Below are positions 18,916 to 29,070 of a stretch of 64,000 nucleotides of DNA, piece by piece. A model generated the notes under the pieces. That model was not told the origin of the DNA and did no database searches. It worked only from the letters and a program-made list of their open reading frames with translations. Origin of the DNA: Pycnococcus provasolii (Eukaryota > Chlorophyta > Pseudoscourfieldiophyceae > Pseudoscourfieldiales); assembly GCA_049487715.1 (NCBI GenBank), contig CP150557.1, positions 558,001 to 622,000 of the forward strand, written 5' to 3'. The position numbers and the translations under genes are program-made. The stretch's first letter is position 1. Each line of letters starts with the position of its first letter.

Positions 18916-19914
18916 AGCGCTAAATTTACCGAAAAAGAAACCGCGTGAGAACAGAAGATTGTGCTAGTGTGTTGGTACCCTTGACTGGCGGCGTGGGAAA
19001 ACTTTCTCTTCTGGAAAAGTCCACGATATACACGCCACGAATTCACTATACATGAACAAACAACACGACGACAACTTCGCCACCACGGCTGTAAGAAGAC
19101 CTCACCCATTCATTTCTTTCCAAACAAAAGATACTAGTACAACTTACAACTCAAGAGTCGGTCAGAAGGTCACGCAGGCGTGAAATCGCCTCGTCACGAC
19201 TACTTGGCGTTATTGACGACCAAACTCCGTCCTTTCTCGTGCTTGTGCAAGCGGCTGACATGCTGGGCGGACCACAATGTCCGAGAGCGCGCTCCCGACC
19301 GTGTGAGACTCGGACGCCGCTCTCCTGCTTCCCAGGCCTGCCTGGCGCCCCCGCGCAGACGCCATCCTCTGGCCGCAGGTTCGTCGCCTTGTGTGCAGTC
19401 CCGGTTCACCCTTTGTGGTGGTCAATGTGTCGCGCTGCGGATCTCATGGCGTCTCGCCGGGATCGCCATTGCGGGCCTCGCTGTTGTCGTGGGCATTCCC
19501 GTTGGCTTGCGCGTGCAGAGGCCGCCGGCCATTCGCTGCTGCGTGGCGGCGCGCAGTCTTCCCTCTCGTCCTCGTGGGGGTCATTCGTTGCCTGCCAGCG
19601 GCGGCGGTGTGCCCCACTCCATCCTCGTGCGGTCCTCTCCTCTTACAGTACTGCGCACACAAATTAAAGACACGTGTCATCACAGCAGTCTCGCCGAGAC
19701 GGCCGAGTCATTGCTTTCACTGTTTCTTTGGCGACCGTTCTTAACCACCAAACGCCGGGCGATCCTTGTCTAGACCTTCATTCGACGCCAGCTTGCGCGT
19801 TGCGCGTTGCGTGCGAGGGGGTGTGGATAAATATATAGTACTTATAACTCGTTTCGTATTTACAAATTCTAAATTTCCAGTTTTTCTTTGGTTTGATGTC
19901 TTTGGCGGTGGTGT
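18916..19914. other. Intergenic/unassigned region
   Basis: About 1 kb. A 19180-19773 frame is open on the + strand, but it begins with GTG and has Arg/Pro/Cys-rich shadow-like composition. Two other overlapping frames are open too, as expected in GC-rich noncoding DNA. No domain was recognised. The 3' part before 19914 is AT-rich and is probably the 3' flank of the - strand gene. Confidence 0.4.
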
Positions 19915-20409
19915 TCATGCCGAACTCCAAGAGCTCACACCCATGTTCAGGCGTAGCATGACGACGCACGCGACGGCAAGGAGCACGTACAACGCGGCGA
20001 ACAGCTGTGCGGTTGGAACAGCCGGCTGTTGCTGCTGGTGGTGGTGGTGTTGTGGCACCTGTGCGTGAGAAGACGCAACGAGACGCTCGAGGTTAAGCTC
20101 ACTCCGGCTTGCAGCAAGGCATTGCCACGAATCAGACGAGTAGAGGACTGTATTCTCCTCACAACTCATCGGTATCGACGCATCGACAGTCGGCACGTCG
20201 GTGGTCGTCTCCGTGGCTGGCGAGACGAGTGGTTTTGTCCTCTTGCTGTTTCCACGCCTTACTAGGCGCATAGCCCCTCCGAACATCATGGCTGCGAATG
20301 GCAAGAGCCGACTTCCGTGTTGGCTTGTAGCCGTCGTTTGGAGCAGGTCTTCGTGTGACTGTGCAAGGCTGTGCGAGTGCAAGACTTGAGCATTGGCGTG
20401 CACATCCAT
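19915..20409 (-). CDS. Putative tail-anchored small membrane protein
   Basis: 164 residues from the ATG at 20409. The only clear feature is a C-terminal hydrophobic segment (LFAALYVLLAVACVVMLRL) followed by about ten residues (NMGVSSWSSA), a tail-anchor layout. It is preceded by a His/Gln-rich run (PQHHHHQQQQPA). The N-terminal part is Ser/Thr-rich with a short basic patch (MRLVRRGNSKRTK). A stretch of helix-like sequence (SDSWQCLAASRSELNLERLV) may be amphipathic. No family was recognised; small SNARE-like or ER proteins share this layout, but no SNARE heptads are visible. The gene is plausible from its good ATG context and defined end. Confidence 0.5.
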   Translation of the reverse strand: MDVHANAQVLHSHSLAQSHEDLLQTTATSQHGSRLLPFAAMMFGGAMRLVRRGNSKRTKPLVSPATETTTDVPTVDASIPMSCEENTVLYSSDSWQCLAASRSELNLERLVASSHAQVPQHHHHQQQQPAVPTAQLFAALYVLLAVACVVMLRLNMGVSSWSSA

Positions 20410-21517
20410 GATTTCTTTCTACAGAACAGTGCCTTAGTAACTGCTGAGAGCTTATAAAAGGAGATGGGAAAAAGAAAAAAAACAGATGAAAAAGATGTAA
20501 ATAGGAATTGAAAAAAGTGGAAAAAATAAACGCCTTAAGAGACACTTAGAGGCTTACTTATTTAAGGCCGGCCTATAAGAGCAAGTCTAGCGTCGAACGT
20601 ACTGTACTGTACGAATGTTACGAATGGTTACGAAAGTTATGTACGAATGGTTACGACGATGGTTGCGGACTACTAAACTTAAGCGCGTTTTTGGAATGGA
20701 ATTAAAAATATGTGAGTGGGATGTTTCCGAGTTGAGTTTTCTTCTTTCACAAAAAAAAAGAGGCAAGTGGTCCTATAAGCTTGGTGGTGTATGTTTGGTG
20801 TGCGCGCAAAAAACACCTCGTTTGGCTTTTCCCTTTAAGTTGGTACTTTTCCACGGGGGATCTCCACCAGGTGGTTGTCCAATAAAGTTGTCCACGTCGG
20901 ATCGTCTGTTGCTTTCGGCTTTCGGCGTCCTCCTACCTTACCCTACCTTTCGGCGTCCTTCCCTTCGGTGACGCTAATAAAAGCCGCGCAAACAAAACAA
21001 ACACCGGACGGCCGGACGCAAACACGTCTTCCAAAGTCCAAACAAGCCACCTGGGGCTGGTCCGGACCTCTGGGCTCGACCTCTGGGCTGGACCTTTCCC
21101 ACCTGGCTGTGCCGCTGCCTGGCTTTGCGGCCTGTTCTATCGTAGTTTTATCCGGTACAACAACGGACCGTCAAGTCGGCTGCCTGGCTGTGGCGCTGTG
21201 CCGCTGTGACCAGAATTCCGACGAGAGGTAAAGGTAGGTGATACCTTTCTAGTTTCTACCATACTTAGGATACGTTGCTGATGACGGGTCTTGTACTCTC
21301 GTGGAGTGAAGTGGGCAAGCTGGGATTGGGACCGCCCACCACCACCATCCAAATCCAACGTCAACTTACGCCAGCGGCCAGCCTGGCAAGCACCAGGGGG
21401 GAGAGCCTGCCCCATATAGACGGCGCCGCCCCTATCCATAGTCGAGCTAGCGGCCCGTTGTGCTGTGTTGTCGGATTATTTGGCATATCATCACATATCT
21501 GCAAGAGAGATAGAGCG
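20410..21517. promoter_or_regulatory. Long divergent intergenic region
   Basis: About 1.1 kb between the tail-anchored gene (-) and aquaporin (+). It contains overlapping TACTGTA motifs at 20600-20611, a short direct repeat TACGAATGGTTACGA (around 20625 and 20644), TATCGTAG at 21138-21145, and a repeated CCTGGCTGTG(C/G)CGCTG segment near 21100 and 21185. A purine run with A9 lies near 20750. No ORF with gene-like composition was seen. Confidence 0.45.
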
Positions 21518-22513
21518 ATGCCGGGTGGCGCGATGCCCCCTCAACTTTCAGCTCACCTCAAGATGGTCGCGCCCTACATCGTCGAGTTCACAGGCACGCT
21601 CTTCCTGACGCTCGTCGTGAGCCTGACTGGGAAAAGCACTGTGACGGGACAGGCGCCCATCGCGATCGGACTCATGCTCGCGGCGATGATCTACATGGGA
21701 GGACACGTGAGCGGCGCCAACTACAACCCGGCGGTCAGCATGGCGGTGCTCGTGCGCGGGAAACTCGGCGTGCCGCAGTTCGCAGGATACGTCGTCGTGC
21801 AGGTGCTCGGCGCGCTGTGCGCGGCGCGCATGGGCGCGCTCGCGATCGGCGCGGAGAACACGCCGCTGCCGCAACCAGGCGCTGACGTCATGACTGGCCA
21901 CGCGTTCTTGATGGAGTTCCTCTTCACGTACGCGCTCGCCGCGGTCGTCCTGAACGTTGCCACCACCGTCTCCACCGAGGGGAACTCGTTCTACGGCCTG
22001 GCGATCGGCGTCACGGTCACGGCGGGCGCATATGCGGCCGGCCCCGTGAGCGGCGCCGCATTCAACCCTGCCGTTGCCACCGGCCTTTTCGCGGTTCACG
22101 AGACGACGAAGTATTTCTGGCTTTATTGGGTCGGCCCACTCTCCGGCGGACTCGCCGCTGGTCTGTTCTTCCACCTGATCAACAGCGAGGAGAACGACCT
22201 TAGGTTCGGCGCCGCAGACGACCTCGAGAAGCGCGCCGCGGCGGTGGGTGGCCACACGTCGGTGTACCGAACGGAGGTGACTGACTGGCTCAAGAGCGTG
22301 CGTGGCGGTGTTTCGTACCAGAAGAGCTTTGCGTCGCTTGACAGGGATGGCGACAAGAAGATTTCCCTCGAGGAGCTTACGTCCGCGCTCTTGGAGCAGG
22401 GCCTCAACACGACTCAGATTTCGGACATGTTCGCCGCGGCGGACACGGACAACGACGGCACCATCACCGAGGCGGAGTACATAGCCATCCTCGAGAAGGC
22501 CAAGTCTGCGTGA
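21518..22513 (+). CDS. Aquaporin (MIP) with a C-terminal pair of EF-hands
   Basis: 331 residues from the ATG at 21518 (MPGGAMPPQLSAH). Six membrane segments of the MIP fold are readable, with both NPA boxes: ANYNPAVSM (near residue 70) and AAFNPAVAT (near residue 182). After the sixth segment (WLYWVGPLSGGLAAGLFFHL) the protein has a soluble tail with two EF-hand loops: DRDGDKKISLEE (near 274) and DTDNDGTITEAE (near 308), both with acidic residues at the calcium positions 1, 3, 5 and 12. Water or small-solute transport with calcium gating is the natural inference. The selectivity-filter residues were not aligned, so water versus glycerol or ammonia is open. The frame extends upstream to a TTG at 21275 and an ATG at 21281, but that part looks like leader. 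Confidence 0.88.
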   Translation: MPGGAMPPQLSAHLKMVAPYIVEFTGTLFLTLVVSLTGKSTVTGQAPIAIGLMLAAMIYMGGHVSGANYNPAVSMAVLVRGKLGVPQFAGYVVVQVLGALCAARMGALAIGAENTPLPQPGADVMTGHAFLMEFLFTYALAAVVLNVATTVSTEGNSFYGLAIGVTVTAGAYAAGPVSGAAFNPAVATGLFAVHETTKYFWLYWVGPLSGGLAAGLFFHLINSEENDLRFGAADDLEKRAAAVGGHTSVYRTEVTDWLKSVRGGVSYQKSFASLDRDGDKKISLEELTSALLEQGLNTTQISDMFAAADTDNDGTITEAEYIAILEKAKSA

Positions 22514-22696
22514 TGCCCCCCCCGTCTGCGGCGGATCCGCCATTCGTGGTATGCGCACACATAGTAAGGCATTCCATGAAAAAAAACAAGCTTCTTGAGT
22601 GAGCTTTGTCAATGGGATGTTTGGCTTGTACATGCAAGACGTTCTTTTACACTCTAATATTATACATATATATTACGTAGTCGCGTCGTTCGTCGT

Positions 22697-23425
22697 TCAC
22701 ATGTTCGACGTGTAGTCAACCTTCTCAGGATCAAGCTCAGAGTAGGCTTTGACCAACCGCTCCAGCAGAAACAAACTCGTCAGCTCCTCGTACGCATCGT
22801 CTTTGAGAGCTTCAGCTTGGCCGTGAAAGTCCGCGGCTTGGAATATTTCGTGCGCCCGTCGGTCATGATGGGCAAACTCTCCATCCATAAAAGAGCGCAT
22901 TGCGCCACTAAGAGCGTACAAGTATTCCCTGTTGTGCCCGCTTGGACCTCGCGCACTCGCAATCTGCCTCGCGAGACTTGCCATGGACTCAGGCGGGCCG
23001 AGGTAGTTCACGTTTGCATTTTCATTCGGCGTGCCGACGAACACTAGACATGTGCCCAACGGCTCATCGTCGACGTCGTCGCATCCTGGTGGCGGAGGAG
23101 GTCCCGCGTAGAAGGGAACCTCGAGTCGTTGGTCGTACTGTTTTTCTCTATGCTCGAGATACGCCATCGCCACCTTCTCGCGTTCAGGTTCGTCGTCAAT
23201 TTTGAATGCGCGTCCCATGACGTACGAGGATGCGTCAACCGTGAGCGTGACCGTTCGCCCGGGTGCGCCAGGCACGCCCCTGTGGTCGGTGGATCCCTGG
23301 TGCCAGCACCTTCGAAATCCCCTGATGTATCCGTCGTGCACATTCTGGACTTTACATATGGACGGATCGCCAATCATGGACGGGTTCGATATCAGTGATC
23401 CATAGCCGAATAAAAGAAACGGCAT
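22697..23425 (-). CDS. ChaC-like gamma-glutamylcyclotransferase
   Basis: 242 residues from the ATG at 23425. ChaC enzymes cleave glutathione to 5-oxoproline and Cys-Gly in the cytosol. The family start is exact: FLLFGYGSLISNPSM, with the YGSL substrate-binding loop, then the GYIRGFRRCWHQGSTDHRG segment. The block YLEHREKQYD near residues 89-98 contains the glutamate expected at the active site, followed by VPFY. The middle NVNYLGPPESMASLARQIA and SGHNREYLY match the rest of the family. The length is close to the usual 180-220 plus a short C-terminal helix. The gene is convergent with aquaporin (about 180 bp between stops). Confidence 0.88.
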   Translation of the reverse strand: MPFLLFGYGSLISNPSMIGDPSICKVQNVHDGYIRGFRRCWHQGSTDHRGVPGAPGRTVTLTVDASSYVMGRAFKIDDEPEREKVAMAYLEHREKQYDQRLEVPFYAGPPPPPGCDDVDDEPLGTCLVFVGTPNENANVNYLGPPESMASLARQIASARGPSGHNREYLYALSGAMRSFMDGEFAHHDRRAHEIFQAADFHGQAEALKDDAYEELTSLFLLERLVKAYSELDPEKVDYTSNM

Positions 23426-23563
23426 TTATTAATATTTATCTTATCGCAACAAGTAAGATAAGATAACGGACACACAACAAAAGAGAAATAAACATTGGAG
23501 GAGTAGAAAATGACAACAACAATATTTATCCGGATGTGGCGTGTGGGGCGGAGATCTAGATAG

Positions 23564-23609
23564 CCCTAACCCTAACCCTAACCCTAACCCTAATTTAAAA
23601 CCCTAACCC
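23564..23609. repeat. Interstitial telomeric repeat (CCCTAA)5 plus one separate unit
   Basis: Five perfect CCCTAA units, then TTTAAAA, then a further CCCTAACCC, about 135 bp before the ATG at 23743. Confidence 0.95.
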
Positions 23610-23742
23610 ACGCCTTATTATCGTTTTGCCTGGCTGAGCTTTGCCTGGATCTCTCGGCACGTTCGTTCGCAGCTTTCGTTTCGCCGGACGGGCATTTAGT
23701 TTACTTCTATCCTACCAACATACCAACCTAGTCTGTCTATCT

Positions 23743-25269
23743 ATGAAGCTTGTCACGATGAGCAGAAGCCATAGGCCTGTGTGTGCGCCGCGTGTTGCTT
23801 GTCGTCCTCATCTTCCCGTATATCGTTCACGCCCTTCATCACGTGGTATGCTTTGCAAAGCGTCCCTGGAGGATCTTAGGGACGACTCTTCCACTTCCGC
23901 TCTCTCGATGGCGTCCGCGTCAGCACGAAGCGTTCGCTCAGCCATACAGGCGGCGCCGTCGCCGAAGAGACTCACAGCCGGAGACGCGTCCACAGCCGCG
24001 GGTGTCAAGGTGGAGGAGGCGGAGAGGGCGCTGGCGGAGCTCGCCGCACGCGCGGGAGGGGCACTCGAAGTCACCACCAGCGGAGAGCTCGTGTACGCCT
24101 TCAAGGACGACTTTGAGGAGCAACTCCTCGCTCGCGACAGCGACGCGCGGAGAGTGGCTCAGCAAGAAGAGTTCCTTGAATTTGCAGAAAAGGCTGTGCG
24201 CACGGCATTTGGCGCGTCGCTCCTGGTCTCGCTGCTCGTCGTGTACGTCGCGATCGCCGCCGCAAGCTCCACCGAAAGGGACGAACGGCGGAGGGAGCGT
24301 GGTGGCGGCTTCGGCTTCGGTGGCGGCTTCGGCTTCAACATCTTCGACGTATTCTACTACACATCCCCGCGTCCTGGTGTGCGTCGCGTATACGCTGACG
24401 GCGAACAGGAGGAGGAGATGAACTTTCTTGAAAGCATTTTCAGCTTTGTGTTTGGCGACGGAAATCCCAACGACGGGATCGAGGACGAGCAGTGGCGTCT
24501 CATTGGAACGCTGCTCAAGCAACAACAGGGCGCGGTGGTGGCGGAACAGGTTGCTCCGCTCATGCTGGAGCCCGTCGACGCAACTCAGGGCGAGGACTTC
24601 ATGCTCGAGGTGCTTTGCCGCTTTGGCGGAACGCCGGAATACGACGAAATCACAAATCGCATCGTCTACACATTTAAGGCGGCGCAGGTCACAGCTCAGT
24701 TGTCGTCCCTCGAATCCGAGACGTGGGGAACGACGAGTGGTGGTCGTGGTGGTGGCGGCGGCGTGCTACAGGAGCAGCTCGTGCAGTTTTCCAAGGCTCC
24801 GGCGGCACAGCGTGCTCTCGTGGTGATGCTGGGACTCGCAAACATCGTCGGCGTTGGAATCCTTGGGGCGAAGCTGGGCGATCCACTCGTGGTGAGAGCG
24901 ATGGCGCGGGATGCAAGTGGTGCTGGCCTGCTCGACTCTGTCAAGGCACTCATGCCACTGCTTTCCGCATACGCCGTCTCCTTCTTCGCCATTCCATTTG
25001 GACGCAACGCTCTCAACCAGCGTCGCAATGCAGAGATTGACCAGCGCAATGCGTCGCGCTTGCGTGCCGCCTCAGCCGTCAAGGGCAATTCTCCGTCGCT
25101 CCAGAAAGGGTTGGAGGCTGCATCTCGTCGCAAGGCGAAGCGCACGTTACGCGATTCGGACGTGACATTCCGTTCTGATCGATCGGTGACAGACCAGCTG
25201 GCGAGAGACGAGGCGGCGGACTTCGACCGACGTTTACGCGGAGATGCCGACCAGACGACGCTTCGGTAG
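23743..25269 (+). CDS. Chloroplast protein of the At5g03900 family
   Basis: About 508 residues from the ATG at 23743 (a second ATG is at 23758). The first 60 residues are Arg/Ser-rich without acids, a chloroplast transit peptide type. The diagnostic block is FNIFDVFYYTSPRPGVRR, then MNFLESIFSFVFGDGNPNDG, IEDEQWRLIGTLLKQQQGAV, then FMLEVLCRFGGTPEYDE; this order and wording match the plant plastid proteins annotated from At5g03900 (sometimes called iron-sulfur biosynthesis family). A transmembrane segment (AFGASLLVSLLVVYVAIAAA) precedes a Gly/Phe-rich spacer; two more hydrophobic helices lie near residues 370-430. The function is unproven in any species, as far as I know. A telomeric array lies upstream. 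Confidence 0.82.
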   Translation: MKLVTMSRSHRPVCAPRVACRPHLPVYRSRPSSRGMLCKASLEDLRDDSSTSALSMASASARSVRSAIQAAPSPKRLTAGDASTAAGVKVEEAERALAELAARAGGALEVTTSGELVYAFKDDFEEQLLARDSDARRVAQQEEFLEFAEKAVRTAFGASLLVSLLVVYVAIAAASSTERDERRRERGGGFGFGGGFGFNIFDVFYYTSPRPGVRRVYADGEQEEEMNFLESIFSFVFGDGNPNDGIEDEQWRLIGTLLKQQQGAVVAEQVAPLMLEPVDATQGEDFMLEVLCRFGGTPEYDEITNRIVYTFKAAQVTAQLSSLESETWGTTSGGRGGGGGVLQEQLVQFSKAPAAQRALVVMLGLANIVGVGILGAKLGDPLVVRAMARDASGAGLLDSVKALMPLLSAYAVSFFAIPFGRNALNQRRNAEIDQRNASRLRAASAVKGNSPSLQKGLEAASRRKAKRTLRDSDVTFRSDRSVTDQLARDEAADFDRRLRGDADQTTLR

Positions 25270-25464
25270 ACCAAATAAGATAAATATAAGTACCCTATGG
25301 ACGAATGTTATCTACCCCCCAAAAAAGTGCCTTTGAAAAAAGAGAATATGAGAAGGATTTTTCTTGAGGAGGTCAATGTTTTACAGACTTTGCGCATTTT
25401 CCTATTATTTTGTCCTAGCAGTTTCATCCTCATGTCGACTTTCTCGAGTCGCATTTCTTTTTAG

Positions 25465-27048
25465 CTAACCCATCGCATTCTCCACCTTCTCGTGCAGACG
25501 AAAGTGGTTCACGACGTGCGGTCGAACATCCTCGTGACTAGAGAGTTTCGCAATGCGCTCAAGAAATGGAAGGAGCTGTCGAAGCTCGTCGTCTGAATCG
25601 TCGTCAAACCAGCTCTCGATGGGTATGCCGTTGCTCAGCTGGAATCCGAAAGCCTGTGGGCTGTTGTCGACAATCACCATTTTCGACAGGTCTCGCCCGA
25701 GAACCGTGAGATCCTTCAGGAAGTTGCCGTCAACCATAACGCACGAGTCTCGGTAGACACGGTGCTTGATGTGGCATCGTCCAGGATCAATCACGTCGAG
25801 CAGACGCTCGGCATACGCACGCTGGCTTGCGGTGAAGATGACAACCTCGAACAGCTCGCTCGCTCGCCTCAAAAACTCGGCGAGGTACGGGCGTGTGCGC
25901 ACGCTCACGAGATGGTGCAGGCCATTGCACTCCACCTCAAACTGGAAGTTTCGCGGTAGCGGTGCGTTCGCGGGCGACGTCCCAAACTTCGGGCGGCTGG
26001 TGGCTGACGACGGCGCGCCGAGGTCCAGGCTCGAGTGCACGAGTGTTTCGTCGAGATCGAGCACGAGCGTGATGTGGCCGGGGGACGACCTCGTTCGCCG
26101 AGGTAGGATGTGCGACCGGCCGAGCGGCGCAACCATCGAGAGAGGTGGCAGGTTTGCGATAAAGCACCACGGATCGAAGTCCTCGTCATCTTCGTACGAC
26201 TCTTCGTCGTCATCCACCGCGTCGTCGTCGTCGTAGTCTTCGAGATCACGAGGTCGACCTGCTGCGGCTGGTGACGTTGGCACTGCGGCGCCCGGCGCGG
26301 CGGCGTTCTCTGCTCCTGCGGCAGGTCCCGTGAAGAGCGTGAAGACTGGGGAGAAGATGGTTGCGAGACGCGAGCCGAGAGCTGCGGGTGGTGGTGCCTC
26401 TGCTGCAGCTGTTGCGGCGGCGGCTGCTGCAGCTGCTGTGGCGGCACCTGATCCAAACGAGGGGGAGAGAGGCGCTATTGCTGTGGATTTCGTTTTGTAG
26501 ACGTCAAAGTGCTGCTGCTCTTCGTCTTCCGTGGGTGTTGACGGCTCGATGCCGTCGCTGTCCGCGGAGGTGATCGGCTGCGCCAACTTGGGAGGAGATA
26601 AGGCGGTGGCAGAGTCTGGGCAGGTTGTTGTGTGAGTGAGTGAGTGAGTGAGTGAGTGAGAGAAGCTGCGCGTGTGTGTGTGTGTGTGTAAGCGAAGAGT
26701 GGGATACGTACCTCGCGTTCGACGTCGTTTCTTGACGGAGGTGATGAGCGACGCCGCCGCCGCCGCCGCTGCTGCAGCGGCATCCTCCTCCTCCTCCTCC
26801 TCCTCACACTCGTTGTCGTGCGTATCTGCGCCGTTCGGCGGCGTGACTTCAACATCTTTTTTTGCAAAGGAAGTTTGCAGCGGTCTCTTGGTTGCCGCGA
26901 CAGGTGATGCGAGTGTGGGAGAGGCTTCTGGGGATGGTTCACCCGGGGATGGTGACATGGATGCCGATCGCCGTCTCGAGGAGATACGAGTAGGAGACGC
27001 CGCAGGTTTGTTGTTGCTATTGTTGTTGTGCGTAGTAGTCGCCGTCAT
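25465..27048 (-). CDS. FCP1-homology (SCP/CTDSP-like) phosphatase with long disordered N-terminus
   Basis: The catalytic core is plain: ITLVLDLDETLVHSSLD (DxDxT nucleophile motif), HLVSVRTRPYLAEFLRR, FEVVIFTASQRAYAERLLDV, HRVYRDSCVMVDGNFLKDL and IVDNSPQAFGFQLSNGIPI. This is the small CTD phosphatase/Dullard type that dephosphorylates RNA polymerase II CTD serines or lipin. The 300-residue N-terminus is low complexity (Ala, Glu, Ser/Pro runs). From the ATG at 27048 the unspliced frame codes 527 residues. A GTACGT donor at 26711 and TGCCCAG acceptor ending at 26616 bound a 96-base in-phase segment made of CA and CACT repeats (His-Thr, Ser-Leu-Thr-His runs), probably an intron; spliced length 495. 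No transmembrane segment, so more SCP-like than Dullard-like. Confidence 0.85.
   Translation of the reverse strand: MTATTTHNNNSNNKPAASPTRISSRRRSASMSPSPGEPSPEASPTLASPVAATKRPLQTSFAKKDVEVTPPNGADTHDNECEEEEEEEDAAAAAAAAAASLITSVKKRRRTRGTYPTLRLHTHTHTRSFSHSLTHSLTHTTTCPDSATALSPPKLAQPITSADSDGIEPSTPTEDEEQQHFDVYKTKSTAIAPLSPSFGSGAATAAAAAAAATAAAEAPPPAALGSRLATIFSPVFTLFTGPAAGAENAAAPGAAVPTSPAAAGRPRDLEDYDDDDAVDDDEESYEDDEDFDPWCFIANLPPLSMVAPLGRSHILPRRTRSSPGHITLVLDLDETLVHSSLDLGAPSSATSRPKFGTSPANAPLPRNFQFEVECNGLHHLVSVRTRPYLAEFLRRASELFEVVIFTASQRAYAERLLDVIDPGRCHIKHRVYRDSCVMVDGNFLKDLTVLGRDLSKMVIVDNSPQAFGFQLSNGIPIESWFDDDSDDELRQLLPFLERIAKLSSHEDVRPHVVNHFRLHEKVENAMG
26616..26711 (-). other. Probable in-phase intron (96 bp) in the phosphatase gene
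   Basis: Donor GAG|GTACGT and acceptor CCTGCCCAG. The interior contains (CA)n and (TCAC)n tracts; CTCAC units could serve as the branch site. The length is a multiple of three and has no stop, so retention would only add a low-complexity segment. Confidence 0.55.
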
Positions 27049-27765
27049 GACGGACTTCTCCGACAAGATTGCAGACTTCACCAGCAGGGGTGAGTGTGGA
27101 TGACAAGACGTGAGTATGGAGTTAGAGGCGGCAGACGCGGGGGGCATGAACCCACAAGAAGTGTCCGTTCCGTTCCGTACAAGCAAAATAATGACGCAGT
27201 AGCTTGACTGAGGACGTCTCGAAGACAAACAAACCCGCGGCTCGCTCGTGGAAAATCTATCGGGACCCAACGGCACGAAACAGTGGGCCCGGGGAGGGAA
27301 GCCGCGGATCCCTGTTTTCTAGTCTCGACTCTCGGGGCGTGTTCTCGGCGAGAGCGTGTCGTGTCGTGTCGACGTCGGGCCTGTCGGGGGGGGGGAGACT
27401 CTGTGCAGTGCTCCCGGGAGGTTGGTCGGGGCCCGGGGGAGGTTTTTTTTATCCAGGGGCGACCCAGGCTGATCCAAGCAAAGTCCTCCCCCCCTCCCTC
27501 GTTCACGCCTCCCCCTTTCCTTTGGAAAAAGAAAAGCAACAACGAACAAACGTCCTGACTCGTATGTAGATTCTGTGGTACCCGCGGCCTCATTCTGTCC
27601 CAACGGTCCCCAACGGTGGGATTCGGGTTTTCAGTTCTACGATAGTTCGGGTTTTGTTAGGGTTAGGGTTAGGGTTAGGGTTAGGGTTGAAAAACGCCGC
27701 CGCCGTTGTTTTGCCACTTTTGCCTCATCATCACTTGTGATATCACTTCACTTCACGTACCAATC
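27049..27765. promoter_or_regulatory. Divergent promoter region of the phosphatase and TTC4 genes
   Basis: 717 bp. It includes G-tracts near 27385-27400, a T-run near 27450, a C-rich CCTCCCCCCC stretch near 27487, TACGATAG at 27638-27645 and a telomeric array at 27657-27688. Open frames here are GC-driven and have no domain. Confidence 0.5.
27657..27688. repeat. Interstitial telomeric repeat (TTAGGG)5
   Basis: Five perfect TTAGGG units on the + strand, ending 78 bp before the ATG at 27766 and 13 bp after a TACGATA motif. Confidence 0.95.
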
Positions 27766-27794
27766 ATGTCGTCGTCGTCCGAGGAGTCTGTGCC

Positions 27795-27826
<32 letters not shown>

Positions 27827-29070
27827 CCCAGGATGAGCCTTCTGCTGCGGGCTCCTCGAAGAAGTACAAGGGTGCTGACGGCACTCTCTACAGTTCCGAA
27901 AACAACGACTTACCCGCGCTCTTCTGGGAGGATGCCATCCCAGACGACCCGAACCACCCCGACTTGGTCGCTATGCAGGAAATCATGTACGGAGAGTCGA
28001 CGCCGTCCGAACGTGCAGAAGCGTTCAAAATTCAAGGGAACGAGGCTTTCAAGTTCGGGCCGGGAAACCACTACTACTTCAGAGAAGCGATCAAGTGCTA
28101 CACGCAAGCTCTCTCCGTGCCTGAGCTCACGCACGAAGACGACGCGCTTAAAGCCACTTGCCTCTCCAACCGAGCGGAGTGCCACCTGCGACTCGGAAAC
28201 AACGGACACGCGCTCTCCGACGCGCAGGCGGCGTGCATTCTGCAACCAAACGACGCGCCCAAGGCGTACCTGCGAGCAGCCAAGGCGGCACGCGCGCTCG
28301 AGAAGTTCGAAAAGGCGGCTGTCGTCGCAAGGTGCGGCGCGGAGAAGTGCCGTGCGGCGAAGCAGGATGCGTTCGCCGACCAGCTCGACGCAATTGCCCA
28401 GAAATCGGACGAGGAATTCACGCGACACAAGTACCGAAAAGAACTCAGCGAGGCGGCCTCTTCAGAACGAGGGAGCGGCGCAAAAATGCTCGCGCAGACG
28501 GCGCTTGCGAAGGGTGTCGACGTTGGGCCGTTCGCGTACGAAATGCCCGAAGGGTGCCAGCCAGCGTTTGCGATTGACGACGACGCCGGCGTCGACGACG
28601 AAGGTCTCCCGCGCCTCGCATGGCCAACGCTCCTGCTGTACGGCGAAAGCATGCAGAAAGACGTTCTGTCGTCAGTGCCCGAGACGGCGGTCATCTCCGA
28701 CCTTCTCGACGAGGTGTTCGCCGCGCCTCCTGACTGGGATGACGCGTGCGTTTACCTGCGCGAGCGCGTGGAGGTGTACTACGAGACGAGCTTGCATCCC
28801 GCGCGAGATCGCCTCGACTTGGACGGCGTGACTGCGGAGATCACGAAGCGCGCGCTCGAGCCGTACGGCCACCTCGACCCTCCAGCGGGCTCGTCATCTG
28901 GAGAGCTGAGCAGTGGCAGCTTCGTGTTGATTGACGAGTCTCTGACGATCGGCGAGGTGGTGAAGCTTCCCGGGCACGTCGTTCCTGGCGTTTTGGTGTT
29001 GCACGTGTGCGCGCGCGGAACAGGTTTTCGCGAGCACATGCTGTCCGGCGCGTTTCGGTCGGCGAGCTGA
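27766..29070 (+). CDS. TTC4: TTC4/CNS1-like TPR co-chaperone
   Basis: 434 residues from the ATG at 27766 (MSSSSEESV). TTC4/Cns1 binds Hsp90 and Hsp70 C-termini through a TPR clamp. Seen in order: a poly-Gln run (coded by CAG repeats), the pre-TPR block DLPALFWEDAIPDDPNHPDL, three TPRs from about residue 84 (AEAFKIQGNEAFKFG, NHYYFREAIKCYTQAL, LKATCLSNRAECHLRLGNNG, HALSDAQAACILQP), and a linker helix. The C-terminal wheel-type domain follows: WPTLLLYGESMQKDVLSSVP, then PPDWDDACVYLRERVEVYYE and LVLHVCARGTGFREHML. The length is slightly above the animal protein (about 387). A telomeric array and a TACGATAG motif lie just upstream. Confidence 0.87.

Noticed and set aside
19180-19773. 197-codon frame on + strand
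   Set aside because: Starts at GTG, Arg/Cys/Pro-rich, overlaps other open frames and shows no domain; left as unassigned DNA.
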